Shown here in pieces: positions 7,105 through 15,260 of a stretch of 18,276 bases of DNA. Every line of letters begins with the position of its first letter. The stretch's first letter is position 1. Both the position numbers and the translations under genes were made by a program. Below the pieces are notes generated by a model that saw nothing but the letters and a program-made list of their open reading frames with translations, made no database searches and was not told the DNA's origin. The stretch is from Chloroflexota bacterium (GTDB lineage: Bacteria > Chloroflexota > UBA6077 > JADZDV01), in contig JADZDV010000259.1 of the NCBI GenBank assembly GCA_020850915.1, positions 1-18,276 on the forward strand. The letters run 5' to 3'.

Positions 7105-7764
7105 TTGGAGTTTTCGGTCCAGCCGATGCGGGTCGAGCACATTCCGGCGGTGTGCGCCATCGAGCGTCTCTCGTTTACGCAGACGTGGCCGCCAAACGCC
7201 TACCGCAAGGAGCTGAGCCAGAACAAGCTCGCCTACTACGTTGTCGTTCGCCGAGACGATGCGCCGGCGCTGACACCGGCGGACCTCGGACTGAGCAGCG
7301 GCCAGCCGGCCCCCCGGAACGGCAGCGTGGTTGGTCGAATCTCTCGCCTGTTCAAGCGGCCTGAGCCGGAGCCGCGGGTGCCGGTGGACGAGCTGGCGAG
7401 GGTCGTCGGCTACGCCGGCCTGTGGTTGATGGTGGACGAGGCGCACATCACCACCATTGCCGTCCACCCGAAGTACCGCGGGTACGGCATCGGCGAGCTG
7501 CTGCTGCTCAAGCTCGTCGATATAGCGCACGAGATCGGCGCGCGCTGGCTCACTCTGGAGGTCCGGGCGTCAAACAAGGTTGCACAGGCGCTCTACGCGA
7601 AGTACTCGTTCCGAGAGATGGGGGTCCGACAACGCTACTACAGTGATGACAGCGAGGACGCGCTCGTGATGTGGACGGACCCCATCGACACGCCTGCCTT
7701 CAAGCTGACCGTCGAACGGCTTCGAGCACAACACACCGAGAGGCTGGCACAACGTGGCCGATAG
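7105..7764 (+). CDS. rimI: RimI-like GNAT N-acetyltransferase with internal insertion
   Basis: A 219-residue GNAT acetyltransferase. The N-terminal part (VQPMRVEHIPAVCAIERLSF, then TWPPNAY) and the acetyl-CoA motif IAVHPKYRGYGIGELLLLKL with LEVRASNKVAQALYAKYSF match RimI, which acetylates ribosomal protein bS18. Typical RimI is ~150 residues; the excess is an insertion at residues ~51-98 (RRDDAPALTP...VDELAR), rich in Pro, Arg and Gly, and a ~25-residue tail. The start is TTG 7105, with GAGGG eight bases upstream and a TGA in frame just before; ATG 7126 is the alternative. It overlaps polA by 11 bases. Position after tsaB matches the common tsaE-tsaB-rimI order. Substrate is inferred from family and context only. 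Confidence 0.88.
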   Translation: MEFSVQPMRVEHIPAVCAIERLSFTQTWPPNAYRKELSQNKLAYYVVVRRDDAPALTPADLGLSSGQPAPRNGSVVGRISRLFKRPEPEPRVPVDELARVVGYAGLWLMVDEAHITTIAVHPKYRGYGIGELLLLKLVDIAHEIGARWLTLEVRASNKVAQALYAKYSFREMGVRQRYYSDDSEDALVMWTDPIDTPAFKLTVERLRAQHTERLAQRGR

Positions 7765-10552
7765 ACTGGTTCTCATCGATGGCAATGCGCTCGTTCATCG
7801 CGCATTCCACGCGCTGCCGCCGCTCACCAGCCCCAGGGGCGAGCCCGTGAACGCCGTCTACGGGTTCGTCTCTATGCTCGTCAAAGTCCTGGGCGAGCTG
7901 AAGCCGCGCTACCTGGCGGCGGCGTTCGACACGTCGGCTCCAACGTTTCGCAGCGCTGACTACGAGGCGTACAAAGCCACGCGCACGAAGGCGCCGGACG
8001 AGCTGCGCTCGCAATTCCAGCACGTCTACCGCATGCTTGAAGCCCTGAGCATCCCGATCTACCGCCTGGACGGCTTCGAGGCCGACGACTTGCTGGGAGC
8101 ACTCTCATGCCAGGCAGCCGAGCGCGGCCTGGACGTCATCATCCTGACCGGCGACCAGGACGCCATGCAGCTCGTCGGGCCGTCGGTGCGTGTGCTGACC
8201 TCACGTCGCGGCTTCTCCGATACGGTGCTCTACGACGAGGCCGCGGTCCGCGAGCGGTACGGGCTCGAGCCCCGCCAACTGCCGGATGTTAAGGCGCTTC
8301 GGGGCGACGTCTCTGACAACATACCTGGCGTCCCTGGTGTGGGCGACAAGACCGCGTCGCGCCTGCTAGCCGTGTACGGCAGCGTGGAGGAGCTGTACCA
8401 GCGCCTGGACGGGCTAGCGGAGAAGCAGAGAGCGCTGCTCGCCCCACACGCCGACCAGGTGAGACTGGCCAAGAAGCTGGCGACGATCGTGTGGGACCTG
8501 GACGTCACGCTGGACCTGGACGCGGCGGAGCTGCGCCAGTACGATCTGTCCGCCGCGCGCGACGTGCTGCACGAGCTTGGCTTTCGCACCATGGTAGACC
8601 GCCTGCCGGCCGTCATGGGCAACGGCGCGGGCTCCGCCCCGACGAGCGGGCAGCTTGGCCTGTTCGACGCCGACGCCGCGGCGGAGCCAGACGCGACCGA
8701 GGTGGGGCCAGGAGTTCCTGAGTCCTCGCGCGTGGTCAGATCGGACGAGGAGGCGGCGTCGATCGCGGCGGGCCTGCGCCAGGCGCAGCACATCGCCGTT
8801 TCCGTCCGGGCGAGTTCGCCACGACCAACGCGCGCCGACCTGGTCGGCATCGGCGTCGCCACAGACGACCGGGACGGACACTACCTGCCGTTCGGCCACC
8901 TGGAGGCGAACTGCCTTTCCGGTGATGGCCTGTGCGGCCTGGCCGTGGTGTTTGAAGACGCCAGCGTCCAGAAGCTGGCTCACAACGCCAAGCCGCAGCT
9001 CATCTTGCTCGAGCGCAGGGGCGTGACGGTACGCGGACTGTCGTTCGACACGGAGATCGCGGCGTACTTGCTCGACAGCTCCACCCGCTCGCCAGAGCTT
9101 CGAGACCTCGTCTGGGCGCGGTTCCAGCAGGACGTCACATCGCTCTCGAGCATCACCGGAACTGGCAAGAACGCCACGACGCTCGACCGCCTCACGCCCG
9201 AGCAGGTCGGGCCGATCGTGGCGCACGAAGCCGAGCTGGTCTCGCGGATCGCTCCGCTGCTCCGCCGCGACCTCGAAGACACGGGTCAGCTCAGACTGTT
9301 CGAAGATATCGAGATGCCGCTCGTTCCGGTCCTCGTGACCATGGAACGAACCGGTGTGGCAGTGGATGTCCCGTACCTTCAGAGCCTCAGCACCGAGCTG
9401 TACCAGCGCCTGGTCGACATCGAGAAGGTCATTTACGAGCAGGTTGGCCACGCGTTCAACATCAACTCGACGCAGCAGCTCTCGGCCGTGCTCTATGACG
9501 AGCTGAAGCTACCGCGGAAGGCCAAGACACGCTCGGGCCAGGGCTCCACCGGAGCGGACGTGCTGGAGGAGCTGCGAACCGTCCACCCCATCGTCGAGCT
9601 GATTCTCGAGCACCGCCAGCTTCAGAAACTGAAGTCCACGTATGTGGACGCCTTGCCGCTGCTGGTAGACCCGGAGACAGGACGCGTACACACCTCGTTC
9701 AACCAGACGGTGGCGGCCACCGGCCGACTCAGCTCCTCAGAGCCCAATCTCCAGAACATTCCGATCCGCACCCCGCTGGGACGGCGCGTCCGACGCGCCT
9801 TCATCCCGGGCCTGCCCGGCTATCAGCTCGTGAGCGCGGACTACAGCCAGATCGAGTTGCGCGTGCTGGCGCACGAGACGGACGACCCGACGCTCGTCGA
9901 GGCGTTTGCCGAGGGGCTGGACATCCACGCGGCGACCGCGGCCGAAGTGATGGGCGTGGACCTGGCCGACGTCAACACGGACATGCGGCGGTTCGCCAAG
10001 ATCGTGAACTTCGGCGTGCTGTACGGCATGAGCGAGTACGGACTGGCCTCGCGTACGGACCTGCCGGCGGCGGAGGCGGCGGCCTTCATCAAGCGCTACT
10101 TCGACCGCTTCGGGACCGTGAAGGAGTACCAGGAGCGAATCGTTCGAGCGGGAGAGCAGCAGGGGTACGTCTCGACGTTCCTCGGTCGCCGCCGACCGAT
10201 GCCTGAACTGAAGAGCAAGATCTACTCGGTGCGCCAGGCCGGCGTCCGGATGGCGGTCAACCACCCGATCCAGGGCGCTGCCTCAGACATCATGAAGATC
10301 GCCATGATCCAGGTCCAGCAACACATCGAAGAGCAGGGTCTACGAACACGCATGCTGCTCCAGGTTCACGACGAGCTGGTCTTCGAATCCCCGGAGAGGG
10401 AAGTGGAGTCGTTCGGTGCCGCGCTCCGCGAGATCATGCGGACGGCCGTGACGCTGCGTGTGCCGCTGGACGTCGAGCTAAAGGTCGGCGAGAACTGGGA
10501 AGCGATGACGGGCTTGCAGGTGCCCGGGCAAGCCAGTGCCAGAGCTTCCTGA
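7754..10552 (+). CDS. polA: DNA polymerase I (5'-nuclease intact, 3'-5' exonuclease degenerate)
   Basis: A full-length 932-residue enzyme for Okazaki-fragment processing and repair synthesis. The 5'-nuclease domain (~1-290) has LIDGNALVHRAFHALPPL, YEAYKATRTKAP, LDGFEADDLLG and ILTGDQDAMQL. In the middle domain (~325-510) the acidic ExoI motif (DxE) is replaced by HIAVSVRASS and the ExoII Asp by Gln (HNAKPQ), so proofreading should be absent, as in Taq polymerase. The polymerase domain has motif A DYSQIELRVLAHE (D696), motif B RRFAKIVNFGVLYG (K749, F753) and motif C LLQVHDELVFE (D873). The Phe at the dideoxynucleotide-selectivity site is as in E. coli Pol I. Start GTG 7754 lies inside the end of rimI with GAGAGG ten bases upstream; the end overlaps mutM1 by 17 bases. 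Confidence 0.97.
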   Translation: MADRLVLIDGNALVHRAFHALPPLTSPRGEPVNAVYGFVSMLVKVLGELKPRYLAAAFDTSAPTFRSADYEAYKATRTKAPDELRSQFQHVYRMLEALSIPIYRLDGFEADDLLGALSCQAAERGLDVIILTGDQDAMQLVGPSVRVLTSRRGFSDTVLYDEAAVRERYGLEPRQLPDVKALRGDVSDNIPGVPGVGDKTASRLLAVYGSVEELYQRLDGLAEKQRALLAPHADQVRLAKKLATIVWDLDVTLDLDAAELRQYDLSAARDVLHELGFRTMVDRLPAVMGNGAGSAPTSGQLGLFDADAAAEPDATEVGPGVPESSRVVRSDEEAASIAAGLRQAQHIAVSVRASSPRPTRADLVGIGVATDDRDGHYLPFGHLEANCLSGDGLCGLAVVFEDASVQKLAHNAKPQLILLERRGVTVRGLSFDTEIAAYLLDSSTRSPELRDLVWARFQQDVTSLSSITGTGKNATTLDRLTPEQVGPIVAHEAELVSRIAPLLRRDLEDTGQLRLFEDIEMPLVPVLVTMERTGVAVDVPYLQSLSTELYQRLVDIEKVIYEQVGHAFNINSTQQLSAVLYDELKLPRKAKTRSGQGSTGADVLEELRTVHPIVELILEHRQLQKLKSTYVDALPLLVDPETGRVHTSFNQTVAATGRLSSSEPNLQNIPIRTPLGRRVRRAFIPGLPGYQLVSADYSQIELRVLAHETDDPTLVEAFAEGLDIHAATAAEVMGVDLADVNTDMRRFAKIVNFGVLYGMSEYGLASRTDLPAAEAAAFIKRYFDRFGTVKEYQERIVRAGEQQGYVSTFLGRRRPMPELKSKIYSVRQAGVRMAVNHPIQGAASDIMKIAMIQVQQHIEEQGLRTRMLLQVHDELVFESPEREVESFGAALREIMRTAVTLRVPLDVELKVGENWEAMTGLQVPGQASARAS

Positions 10553-11402
10553 GGTCGAGAGCCTCCGCCGCGATCTCCAGGCCACGATGACCGGACGAAG
10601 CATCGTGGCGGTCGAGACGCGCCTGCCCAAGCTGTTCGTCCAGGACTGGGGCCTCGGCCCGGACGACCTTCGGGAGCGGAGCGTTGTCCGGATCGATCGC
10701 CGGGCGAAGTTCCTGCTGGTGCGGCTGAGTGGAGATGTGACGATGATCGTCCATTTACGGCTCGCCGGCCAGCTCGCGCACCGCGGGCCGGACGATCGCG
10801 ACCTCGCGCACGGCGGCCACCCGGTTCCCGCGTTCCACCTACCGCTCCCGCACAAGCAGACCCAGCTCATCCTGGAGCTGGACGACGGGTCGCGCGTCTA
10901 TCTGACGGACATTCGCCAGTTTGGTCGCGTCTGGGTTATGCCAGATCCCGAAGTCGGACCGTTCCTGGCCGCCGGCAACCTCGGCCCTGAGCCGCTGTCC
11001 GACGAGTTCAGCCACAACCTGTTTGTAGAGCGTCTCGCCCGCCGAAGGCGTGCCCTGCTGAAACCGCTCCTGCTGGATCAGACGTTCGTCGGCGGGATCG
11101 GGAACATCTACGCCGACGAGATCGCCTTCAGCGCGCGTCTGAGCCCGGTAGCGAGAGTCGGCGAGCTTTCTCCCGCTCAGCAGGAGGCGCTTTTTCTGGC
11201 CATTCGGTACGTCCTGAAGCACGCCGTGACGAACGGCGTGGCGGAGATCCTCAACGGCCGCGCCAACCCCGCCACGTCATTCCCGCTGGTGCACGGCCGG
11301 GCAGGCAGCCGCTGCACGCGTTGCGGAACGCCGATCGTCAAGACACGCGTGGTAGGCCGAGGCACCTACGTTTGCCCATCCTGCCAGGGCTATTCCGCTT
11401 GA
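10536..11402 (+). CDS. mutM: Fpg/Nei-family DNA glycosylase, divergent first copy
   Basis: A 288-residue member of the Fpg/MutM family, which removes oxidised purines by glycosylase and AP-lyase action. The catalytic N-terminus PELPEVES (P2, E3 with Met counted) and K58 (RRAKFLL) are present, as are GNIYADE and a zinc finger C260-C263-C280-C283 ending PSCQ. Unusual features: the canonical GGTxxRDYxxxxG loop before the finger is replaced by NGVAEILNGRANPATSF, the intercalating Met is Leu (LRLAGQL), the usual RRGK is RRAK, and ~15-20 extra residues (RGPDDRDLAHGGHP...) lie before KQTQLILEL. This suggests altered lesion preference. Start GTG 10536 is inside polA. It could be a Nei-like enzyme instead; I call it MutM-like. 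Confidence 0.85.
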   Translation: MPELPEVESLRRDLQATMTGRSIVAVETRLPKLFVQDWGLGPDDLRERSVVRIDRRAKFLLVRLSGDVTMIVHLRLAGQLAHRGPDDRDLAHGGHPVPAFHLPLPHKQTQLILELDDGSRVYLTDIRQFGRVWVMPDPEVGPFLAAGNLGPEPLSDEFSHNLFVERLARRRRALLKPLLLDQTFVGGIGNIYADEIAFSARLSPVARVGELSPAQQEALFLAIRYVLKHAVTNGVAEILNGRANPATSFPLVHGRAGSRCTRCGTPIVKTRVVGRGTYVCPSCQGYSA

Positions 11403-11426
11403 CTCGCTCCCGAGGTCCCGGCGCCA

Positions 11427-12260
11427 ATGCCCGAGCTACCTGAAGTCGAGACTACCGCGAACGGACTGCGCCCATGGCTTGTGGGCCGCGCGATCGCGAC
11501 GGTAGAGAACCTCGATTGGCCCAGGATACTCGCCAACACCACGCCGGAGCTCTTGATGCGCTTCCTCGTCAGCGAGCGCGTCGCTTCCGTGGAGCGGCGC
11601 GGCAAGTTCCTCATTCTCACGTTGGAGTCTGGCGCGGCGCTCGCGATCCACCGCAAGATGAGCGGCAACATCGTCCGCTACGCCGGCCCCGCCGTGGCTC
11701 AACAGCACACGCACCTGGTGGTCCGCTTTGACGACGGCTCCGAGCTTCACTTTGTCGATCCGCGCAAGTTCGGCCGAGTCTATCTCTTCGAGACGCGGGA
11801 GATGCTAGACGTCTTCATCGCCGAACGTCTCGGTCCCGAGCCTCTGACCGAGCTGACTCCCGAATCGCTGGGGCAGCTCCTTCGAAGTCGTCGCCGCGCG
11901 GTCAAGCCGTTGCTGCTGGACCAGCGCGTTGTCGCCGGCCTGGGTAACCTGTACACGGACGAGTCCCTGTGGGAGGCGGGCCTTCACCCCGCCCGGCGGA
12001 GCGACAGCCTGGTCGAGGCGGAAGTAACGCGGCTGCACGCGGCGATCGTCCACGTGCTGAACGGAGCCATTCAGCGGCGAGGCACGTCCTTCTCCGACTA
12101 CCGGGACGCGGACGGGCAGCCGGGCGAGAACCAGGGCTTCCTCAAGGCGTACGGTCGGGCGGGCCAGACGTGCACGCGTTGCGGCGGCGACATTCGCCGG
12201 ATCGTCCTCGGCCAGCGAGGCACCTGGATCTGCGAGACCTGTCAGCCGCTCAGCCCCTGA
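11427..12260 (+). CDS. mutM: Formamidopyrimidine-DNA glycosylase, canonical second copy
   Basis: A 277-residue Fpg/MutM. It has PELPEVET at the N-terminus, K60 in RRGKFLIL, the intercalating Met in HRKMSGN, DPRKFGRVYLF with Arg and Phe, GNLYTDESLW, the full pre-finger loop RRGTSFSDYRDADGQPG and zinc cysteines C249, C252, C269 and C272 ending ETCQ. This is the better candidate for the housekeeping 8-oxoguanine/FapyG glycosylase. It starts at ATG 24 bases after the first copy and is the last gene of the run. Its end overlaps by 11 bases the stop end of the convergent M16 peptidase gene. The two copies are far from identical, so this is an old duplication or separate acquisition, not a recent tandem repeat. 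Confidence 0.94.
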   Translation: MPELPEVETTANGLRPWLVGRAIATVENLDWPRILANTTPELLMRFLVSERVASVERRGKFLILTLESGAALAIHRKMSGNIVRYAGPAVAQQHTHLVVRFDDGSELHFVDPRKFGRVYLFETREMLDVFIAERLGPEPLTELTPESLGQLLRSRRRAVKPLLLDQRVVAGLGNLYTDESLWEAGLHPARRSDSLVEAEVTRLHAAIVHVLNGAIQRRGTSFSDYRDADGQPGENQGFLKAYGRAGQTCTRCGGDIRRIVLGQRGTWICETCQPLSP

Positions 12261-13512
12261 GCACTCGCTCGAACGGCACCGCGCTCCGAAACGGTCCCAC
12301 CACGGCGAGGTTGAGCAGTTCCGGCCGGAAGAGCCGGGTCGCGACGCGCTTGACATCCTCGCTGGTGACGCGCTCGACCTGCTCGAGGACCTGGTCTACC
12401 GTGAAGATCTCCCGACGCAGCAGCTCCTGGCCGCCGAGCCAGCCTGAGACGGCGCGGGTGTCTTCGAGACGGAGCTGCATGCGTCCCTTCATGTAGTCCC
12501 GTGCCTTCCGCAGCTCTCGGTCCGGGACCGGCTGCTTCATGCCTTCGATCTGGGCCAGCATAGCGCGGATCGCCTCCTGCGCCTGCTTCGGTGGGACGGC
12601 CGCGTCGAGCACGACGGCGCCGGCGTCCTGGTAGTGGCTGACCGATGAGGCCACGTCGTATGCCAGCGCCAGGCGTTCGCGAATCTCGAGGAACAGCCGT
12701 GAGCTCATGCCCTCGCCAAGAATCGTGTTCAGCACGCCGAGCGTGTATCGGTCCGGGTCGGTAGCGCTCAGGCCTGGCAGAGCCAGGCAGATGTGCGCCT
12801 GCTCGGTCCTCTTCTGGTGGATTCCCACACGCGGCTCGGTCTGGCCGTTCACGGCCGGCTCCCAGACGCCAGACGGTCCGCCCAGTCGGTCGCCGAGATT
12901 GCGATGCGCCAGCTCCAGCACCTGTTCGTGCGTGATGTTGCCGGCGACCGACAACACGATGTTCTCCGGGACATACTGACGCCGCAGGTACGCCTCGATC
13001 GTGTCGCGCTCCAGCCCGGAGACGGTCTCCTTGTTGCCGCCGACATCCCGCCCCAGCGGCTGGTCTGGCCACATCACCTCGTCCATGAGCAGACCCACGA
13101 GATCGGACGGGCTGTCCTCGGTCATGGCCAGCTCTTCGAGGATGACCTTCCGCTCCTTGTCGATCTCGGCGGGCTCGAGCAGCGAGTGGCAGAGGTTGTC
13201 CGAAAGGACGTCCACCGCCCGTCCGACGTGCTCGTCGCCGACTTTGGCGTAGTAGACGGTCAGCTCCTTCTCCGTCGCCGCGTTCATCACACCACCGACG
13301 CTTTCAATCTCCTCGGAGATGAGCTGCGCGGTTGGCCGCCGCTCCGTGCCCTTGAACAGGATGTGTTCGAGGAAGTGCGAAACTCCGGCGACCTCGTTCG
13401 CTTCGTATCGGCCGCCAGCTCCGACGAACAGGGAAACGCTGGCGGAGCGCGTGTGGGGCATGGAGCTGCTAATGACCCGCAGACCATTCGGCAAGACCGA
13501 CTTCTCGAACAT
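12250..13512 (-). CDS. M16 family zinc metallopeptidase (insulinase/processing-peptidase-like)
   Basis: A 420-residue inverzincin. The inverted zinc motif HFLEH is at 46-50 (H46, H50 ligands, E49 base), and the third ligand is E127 in KVILEELAM, exactly 76 residues after the motif, as the family requires. The C-terminal half holds the paired domain with GEGMSSRLFLEIRERLALAY, the conserved R/Y element. There is no signal peptide, so the protein should be cytoplasmic; substrates are probably peptides, as for the YmxG/PqqL-like single-chain members. ATG 13512 is preferred to TTG 13515 because GGAG stands five bases before TTGATG. It follows the DUF2079 gene by 97 bp on the same strand and may have its own promoter. 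Confidence 0.93.
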   Translation of the reverse strand: MFEKSVLPNGLRVISSSMPHTRSASVSLFVGAGGRYEANEVAGVSHFLEHILFKGTERRPTAQLISEEIESVGGVMNAATEKELTVYYAKVGDEHVGRAVDVLSDNLCHSLLEPAEIDKERKVILEELAMTEDSPSDLVGLLMDEVMWPDQPLGRDVGGNKETVSGLERDTIEAYLRRQYVPENIVLSVAGNITHEQVLELAHRNLGDRLGGPSGVWEPAVNGQTEPRVGIHQKRTEQAHICLALPGLSATDPDRYTLGVLNTILGEGMSSRLFLEIRERLALAYDVASSVSHYQDAGAVVLDAAVPPKQAQEAIRAMLAQIEGMKQPVPDRELRKARDYMKGRMQLRLEDTRAVSGWLGGQELLRREIFTVDQVLEQVERVTSEDVKRVATRLFRPELLNLAVVGPFRSAVPFERVLRG

Positions 13513-13609
13513 CAAGACTCCAGTCGAGTGTGCGGGCTGCGCGGCGCCGGGAAACGCTGTCTGGCTGACGCGCGCAGGCGATTACAGTGTACGGCTTTGG
13601 GCAAGACGC

Positions 13610-15052
13610 TCAGGATCCGCCGAGCAGCACGGCGTTCGGCGTACGCGCCAGCTCCACCAGCGTGGGGTCAGAGCGACGGGGATCGCTCTCGCCGGCCAGC
13701 GCATCGCGCGAGTCTCGATTGGTCAGATCGACCAGGTAGTACCGTGGGCGCTCCGGCGGCGGTCCAAGGCCGACCGCCGCGTTGGGCGGAAAGACGACGA
13801 TCGTCTGACGGTTTGCGAGGTGCGCCAGAACACGACGGGAAGCGGCGACCGGCTGACCGCGCGGGACCATCTCCACCAGGCGTGCCAGATCGTAGCCGCG
13901 CTCTGACCAGAGACCATCGGCCGGCTCATAGTCGTGCCCCAGCGGCAAAGAGCTGTCACGCGCGTACATCACGCCTATCGCCACGGCCAGCCACACCAGG
14001 AGCGGCCGGAAGGCACGTCGAGTCCGCAACGCGGCGAGCCCAGCGGAGGTCGACAGCCAGAGCACGGGCAGGATTGGCGCGGCCCAGTGACGACGGAACC
14101 GGTCTTTCTCGCCGAGCAGGAGGACGGCGACGTGCGGCACCTCTACCAGAAGCGTCCTCGGCGACAGCAGTGCCAACCCCCCTGTCGGATACAGCCACCA
14201 CTCAGCCGCGCAGGCGAAGCGCCCCCAGCCGAGCCTGGGTGGGCTGGTGCAGGATTCCGGCGGGCGGGCAAGGGTGGCGAGCCAGGCCCCCGGCTCACGT
14301 CGGAGCGACGCGAACTCCCCGACGGTGCGCGCTTCCTGGTCTGTCGTGCCCGGGTCGTGGAAGCCTGGCATGACGACGAGGGTAGCGAGCGCCAGCCAGC
14401 CAGCGCTGGCCGCGCACAGCGTAACGCCTGGGAGACGGTCGGCGCGACGGAGCAGCAGGAACAGTCCCAGCCCAACCTCCAGGGCGGCAGCCTCCTCCTC
14501 CCAGAGCAGCGCCAGCACGGCGAGCAGCACCGCCAGACGCGAGCGACCCGTCATCGCCATAGCGACGGCGAGCCCGGTCAGCAATGCAGTCAATGCGATT
14601 GGATAGAAGGCGTCCAGCGCCACCTCGCACAGAGTTGGCATCAGGAGATACCCGGCGGTCACCAGGAGCGACGGCGCATGGCCAAGCCGCTGCCTGGCGA
14701 ACCAGTACACAGGCAGCCCGGAGGCAGCCAGCGCGAGTTGTTGGATCAGTAGGAGCAGTCTCGGGTCTGGTACGAGCGCATAGAGGGGCGCAATTGGCAA
14801 GAGCAGCAAGGCGAGGTGCTCGCCGAGGTGAAGATGGTTGTTCGCAAGCAGCGTCGTGCTGAAAGGATGACCGTTTCCGATGCCCCACACAGCCTGCGTA
14901 TAGACGCCCATATCGAGCGAGGTCGAATTGAACGTTTCATGCTCGCGCCACGTCATCCAGGTGACGGTCAGAGCGAACAATCCGCAGCAGGAGAACGGAA
15001 TCCAGGAGCCTCGTAACCAGAAGGCCCACTGGCTCGGCGTGGGGGAAGACAC
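13610..15052 (-). CDS. DUF2079 polytopic membrane protein
   Basis: A 480-residue membrane protein. After a first helix at ~17-33, residues ~42-90 read LDMGVYTQAVWGIGNGHPF ... NNHLHLGEHLALLLLPIAPLYAL, the hallmark of DUF2079 (D-x-G-x-[YF]-x-Q-x-[VL]-W, HPF, N-H-L-x-x-H). About nine to eleven helices are followed by a soluble C-terminal part from ~390 (RGQPVAASRRVLAHLANR onward). The fold resembles GT-C glycosyltransferases and D47 could be the catalytic Asp, but activity is unproven for the family. Start GTG 15052 has no Shine-Dalgarno; the next in-frame ATG would lose the first helix. A weak promoter ends ten bases upstream, so the mRNA may be nearly leaderless. Confidence 0.85.
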   Translation of the reverse strand: MSSPTPSQWAFWLRGSWIPFSCCGLFALTVTWMTWREHETFNSTSLDMGVYTQAVWGIGNGHPFSTTLLANNHLHLGEHLALLLLPIAPLYALVPDPRLLLLIQQLALAASGLPVYWFARQRLGHAPSLLVTAGYLLMPTLCEVALDAFYPIALTALLTGLAVAMAMTGRSRLAVLLAVLALLWEEEAAALEVGLGLFLLLRRADRLPGVTLCAASAGWLALATLVVMPGFHDPGTTDQEARTVGEFASLRREPGAWLATLARPPESCTSPPRLGWGRFACAAEWWLYPTGGLALLSPRTLLVEVPHVAVLLLGEKDRFRRHWAAPILPVLWLSTSAGLAALRTRRAFRPLLVWLAVAIGVMYARDSSLPLGHDYEPADGLWSERGYDLARLVEMVPRGQPVAASRRVLAHLANRQTIVVFPPNAAVGLGPPPERPRYYLVDLTNRDSRDALAGESDPRRSDPTLVELARTPNAVLLGGS

Positions 15053-15062
15053 GTTTGTGGAG

Positions 15063-15090
15063 GCTATGGTGAACTACTGTCGCGCGTCAA
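15063..15090 (-). promoter_or_regulatory. Weak sigma70-like promoter for the DUF2079 gene
   Basis: On the minus strand TTGACG (15090-15085), a 16-bp spacer and CATAGC (15068-15063). The -35 is 5/6 and the -10 only 3/6. The predicted start point is ~4 bases from GTG 15052, which would explain the missing Shine-Dalgarno. Confidence 0.35.
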
Positions 15091-15114
15091 GCTGGAGCGT
15101 CCAACACAGAAGTC

Positions 15115-15143
15115 TTGCCAGGACGCGCAGCCGCCGCTATACT
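15115..15143 (+). promoter_or_regulatory. Sigma70-like promoter of the zinc-ribbon gene
   Basis: TTGCCA (15115-15120), exactly 17 bp, then TATACT (15138-15143). It is the best consensus promoter in the window. The start point would be near 15150, leaving a 5' leader of ~110 nt before the TTG start at 15261. Confidence 0.7.
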
Positions 15144-15245
15144 GCGCGGCGTGGTGCACAGTTTAGGGTCCCCGGCGTGCCACAGGCGCCATACTCCACT
15201 CCGGCCTCGGCAGAGACTAAACGGACACCAACATACGAATCCCAT

Positions 15246-15251
15246 GGGAGG
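15246..15251 (+). promoter_or_regulatory. Shine-Dalgarno fixing a TTG start
   Basis: GGGAGG, nine bases before TTG 15261. It shows that the zinc-ribbon protein starts there, and not at far upstream codons of the same open frame. Confidence 0.7.
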
Positions 15252-15260
15252 CACATTCCA

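Noticed and set aside
8414..9451. 345-codon minus-strand open frame inside polA
   Set aside because: polA is unmistakable in the opposite strand; the antisense product has no recognisable domain.
10536..12260. Recent tandem duplication or assembly artefact of mutM
   Set aside because: The two proteins differ in length, loops and most residues outside the family motifs, so this is not a collapsed or duplicated contig segment.
12793..14373. 526-codon plus-strand open frame across the M16 and DUF2079 genes
   Set aside because: It is antisense to two genes with clear family motifs, crosses their intergenic gap, and its translation is low-complexity Arg/Gly/Ala/Pro-rich without any motif. Long antisense frames are expected at this GC content.
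14928..15260. Upstream extension of the zinc-ribbon frame (111 extra codons)
   Set aside because: It runs through the promoter TTGCCA-17-TATACT and antisense to the DUF2079 N-terminus; the Shine-Dalgarno at 15246-15251 and family homology both start at TTG 15261.
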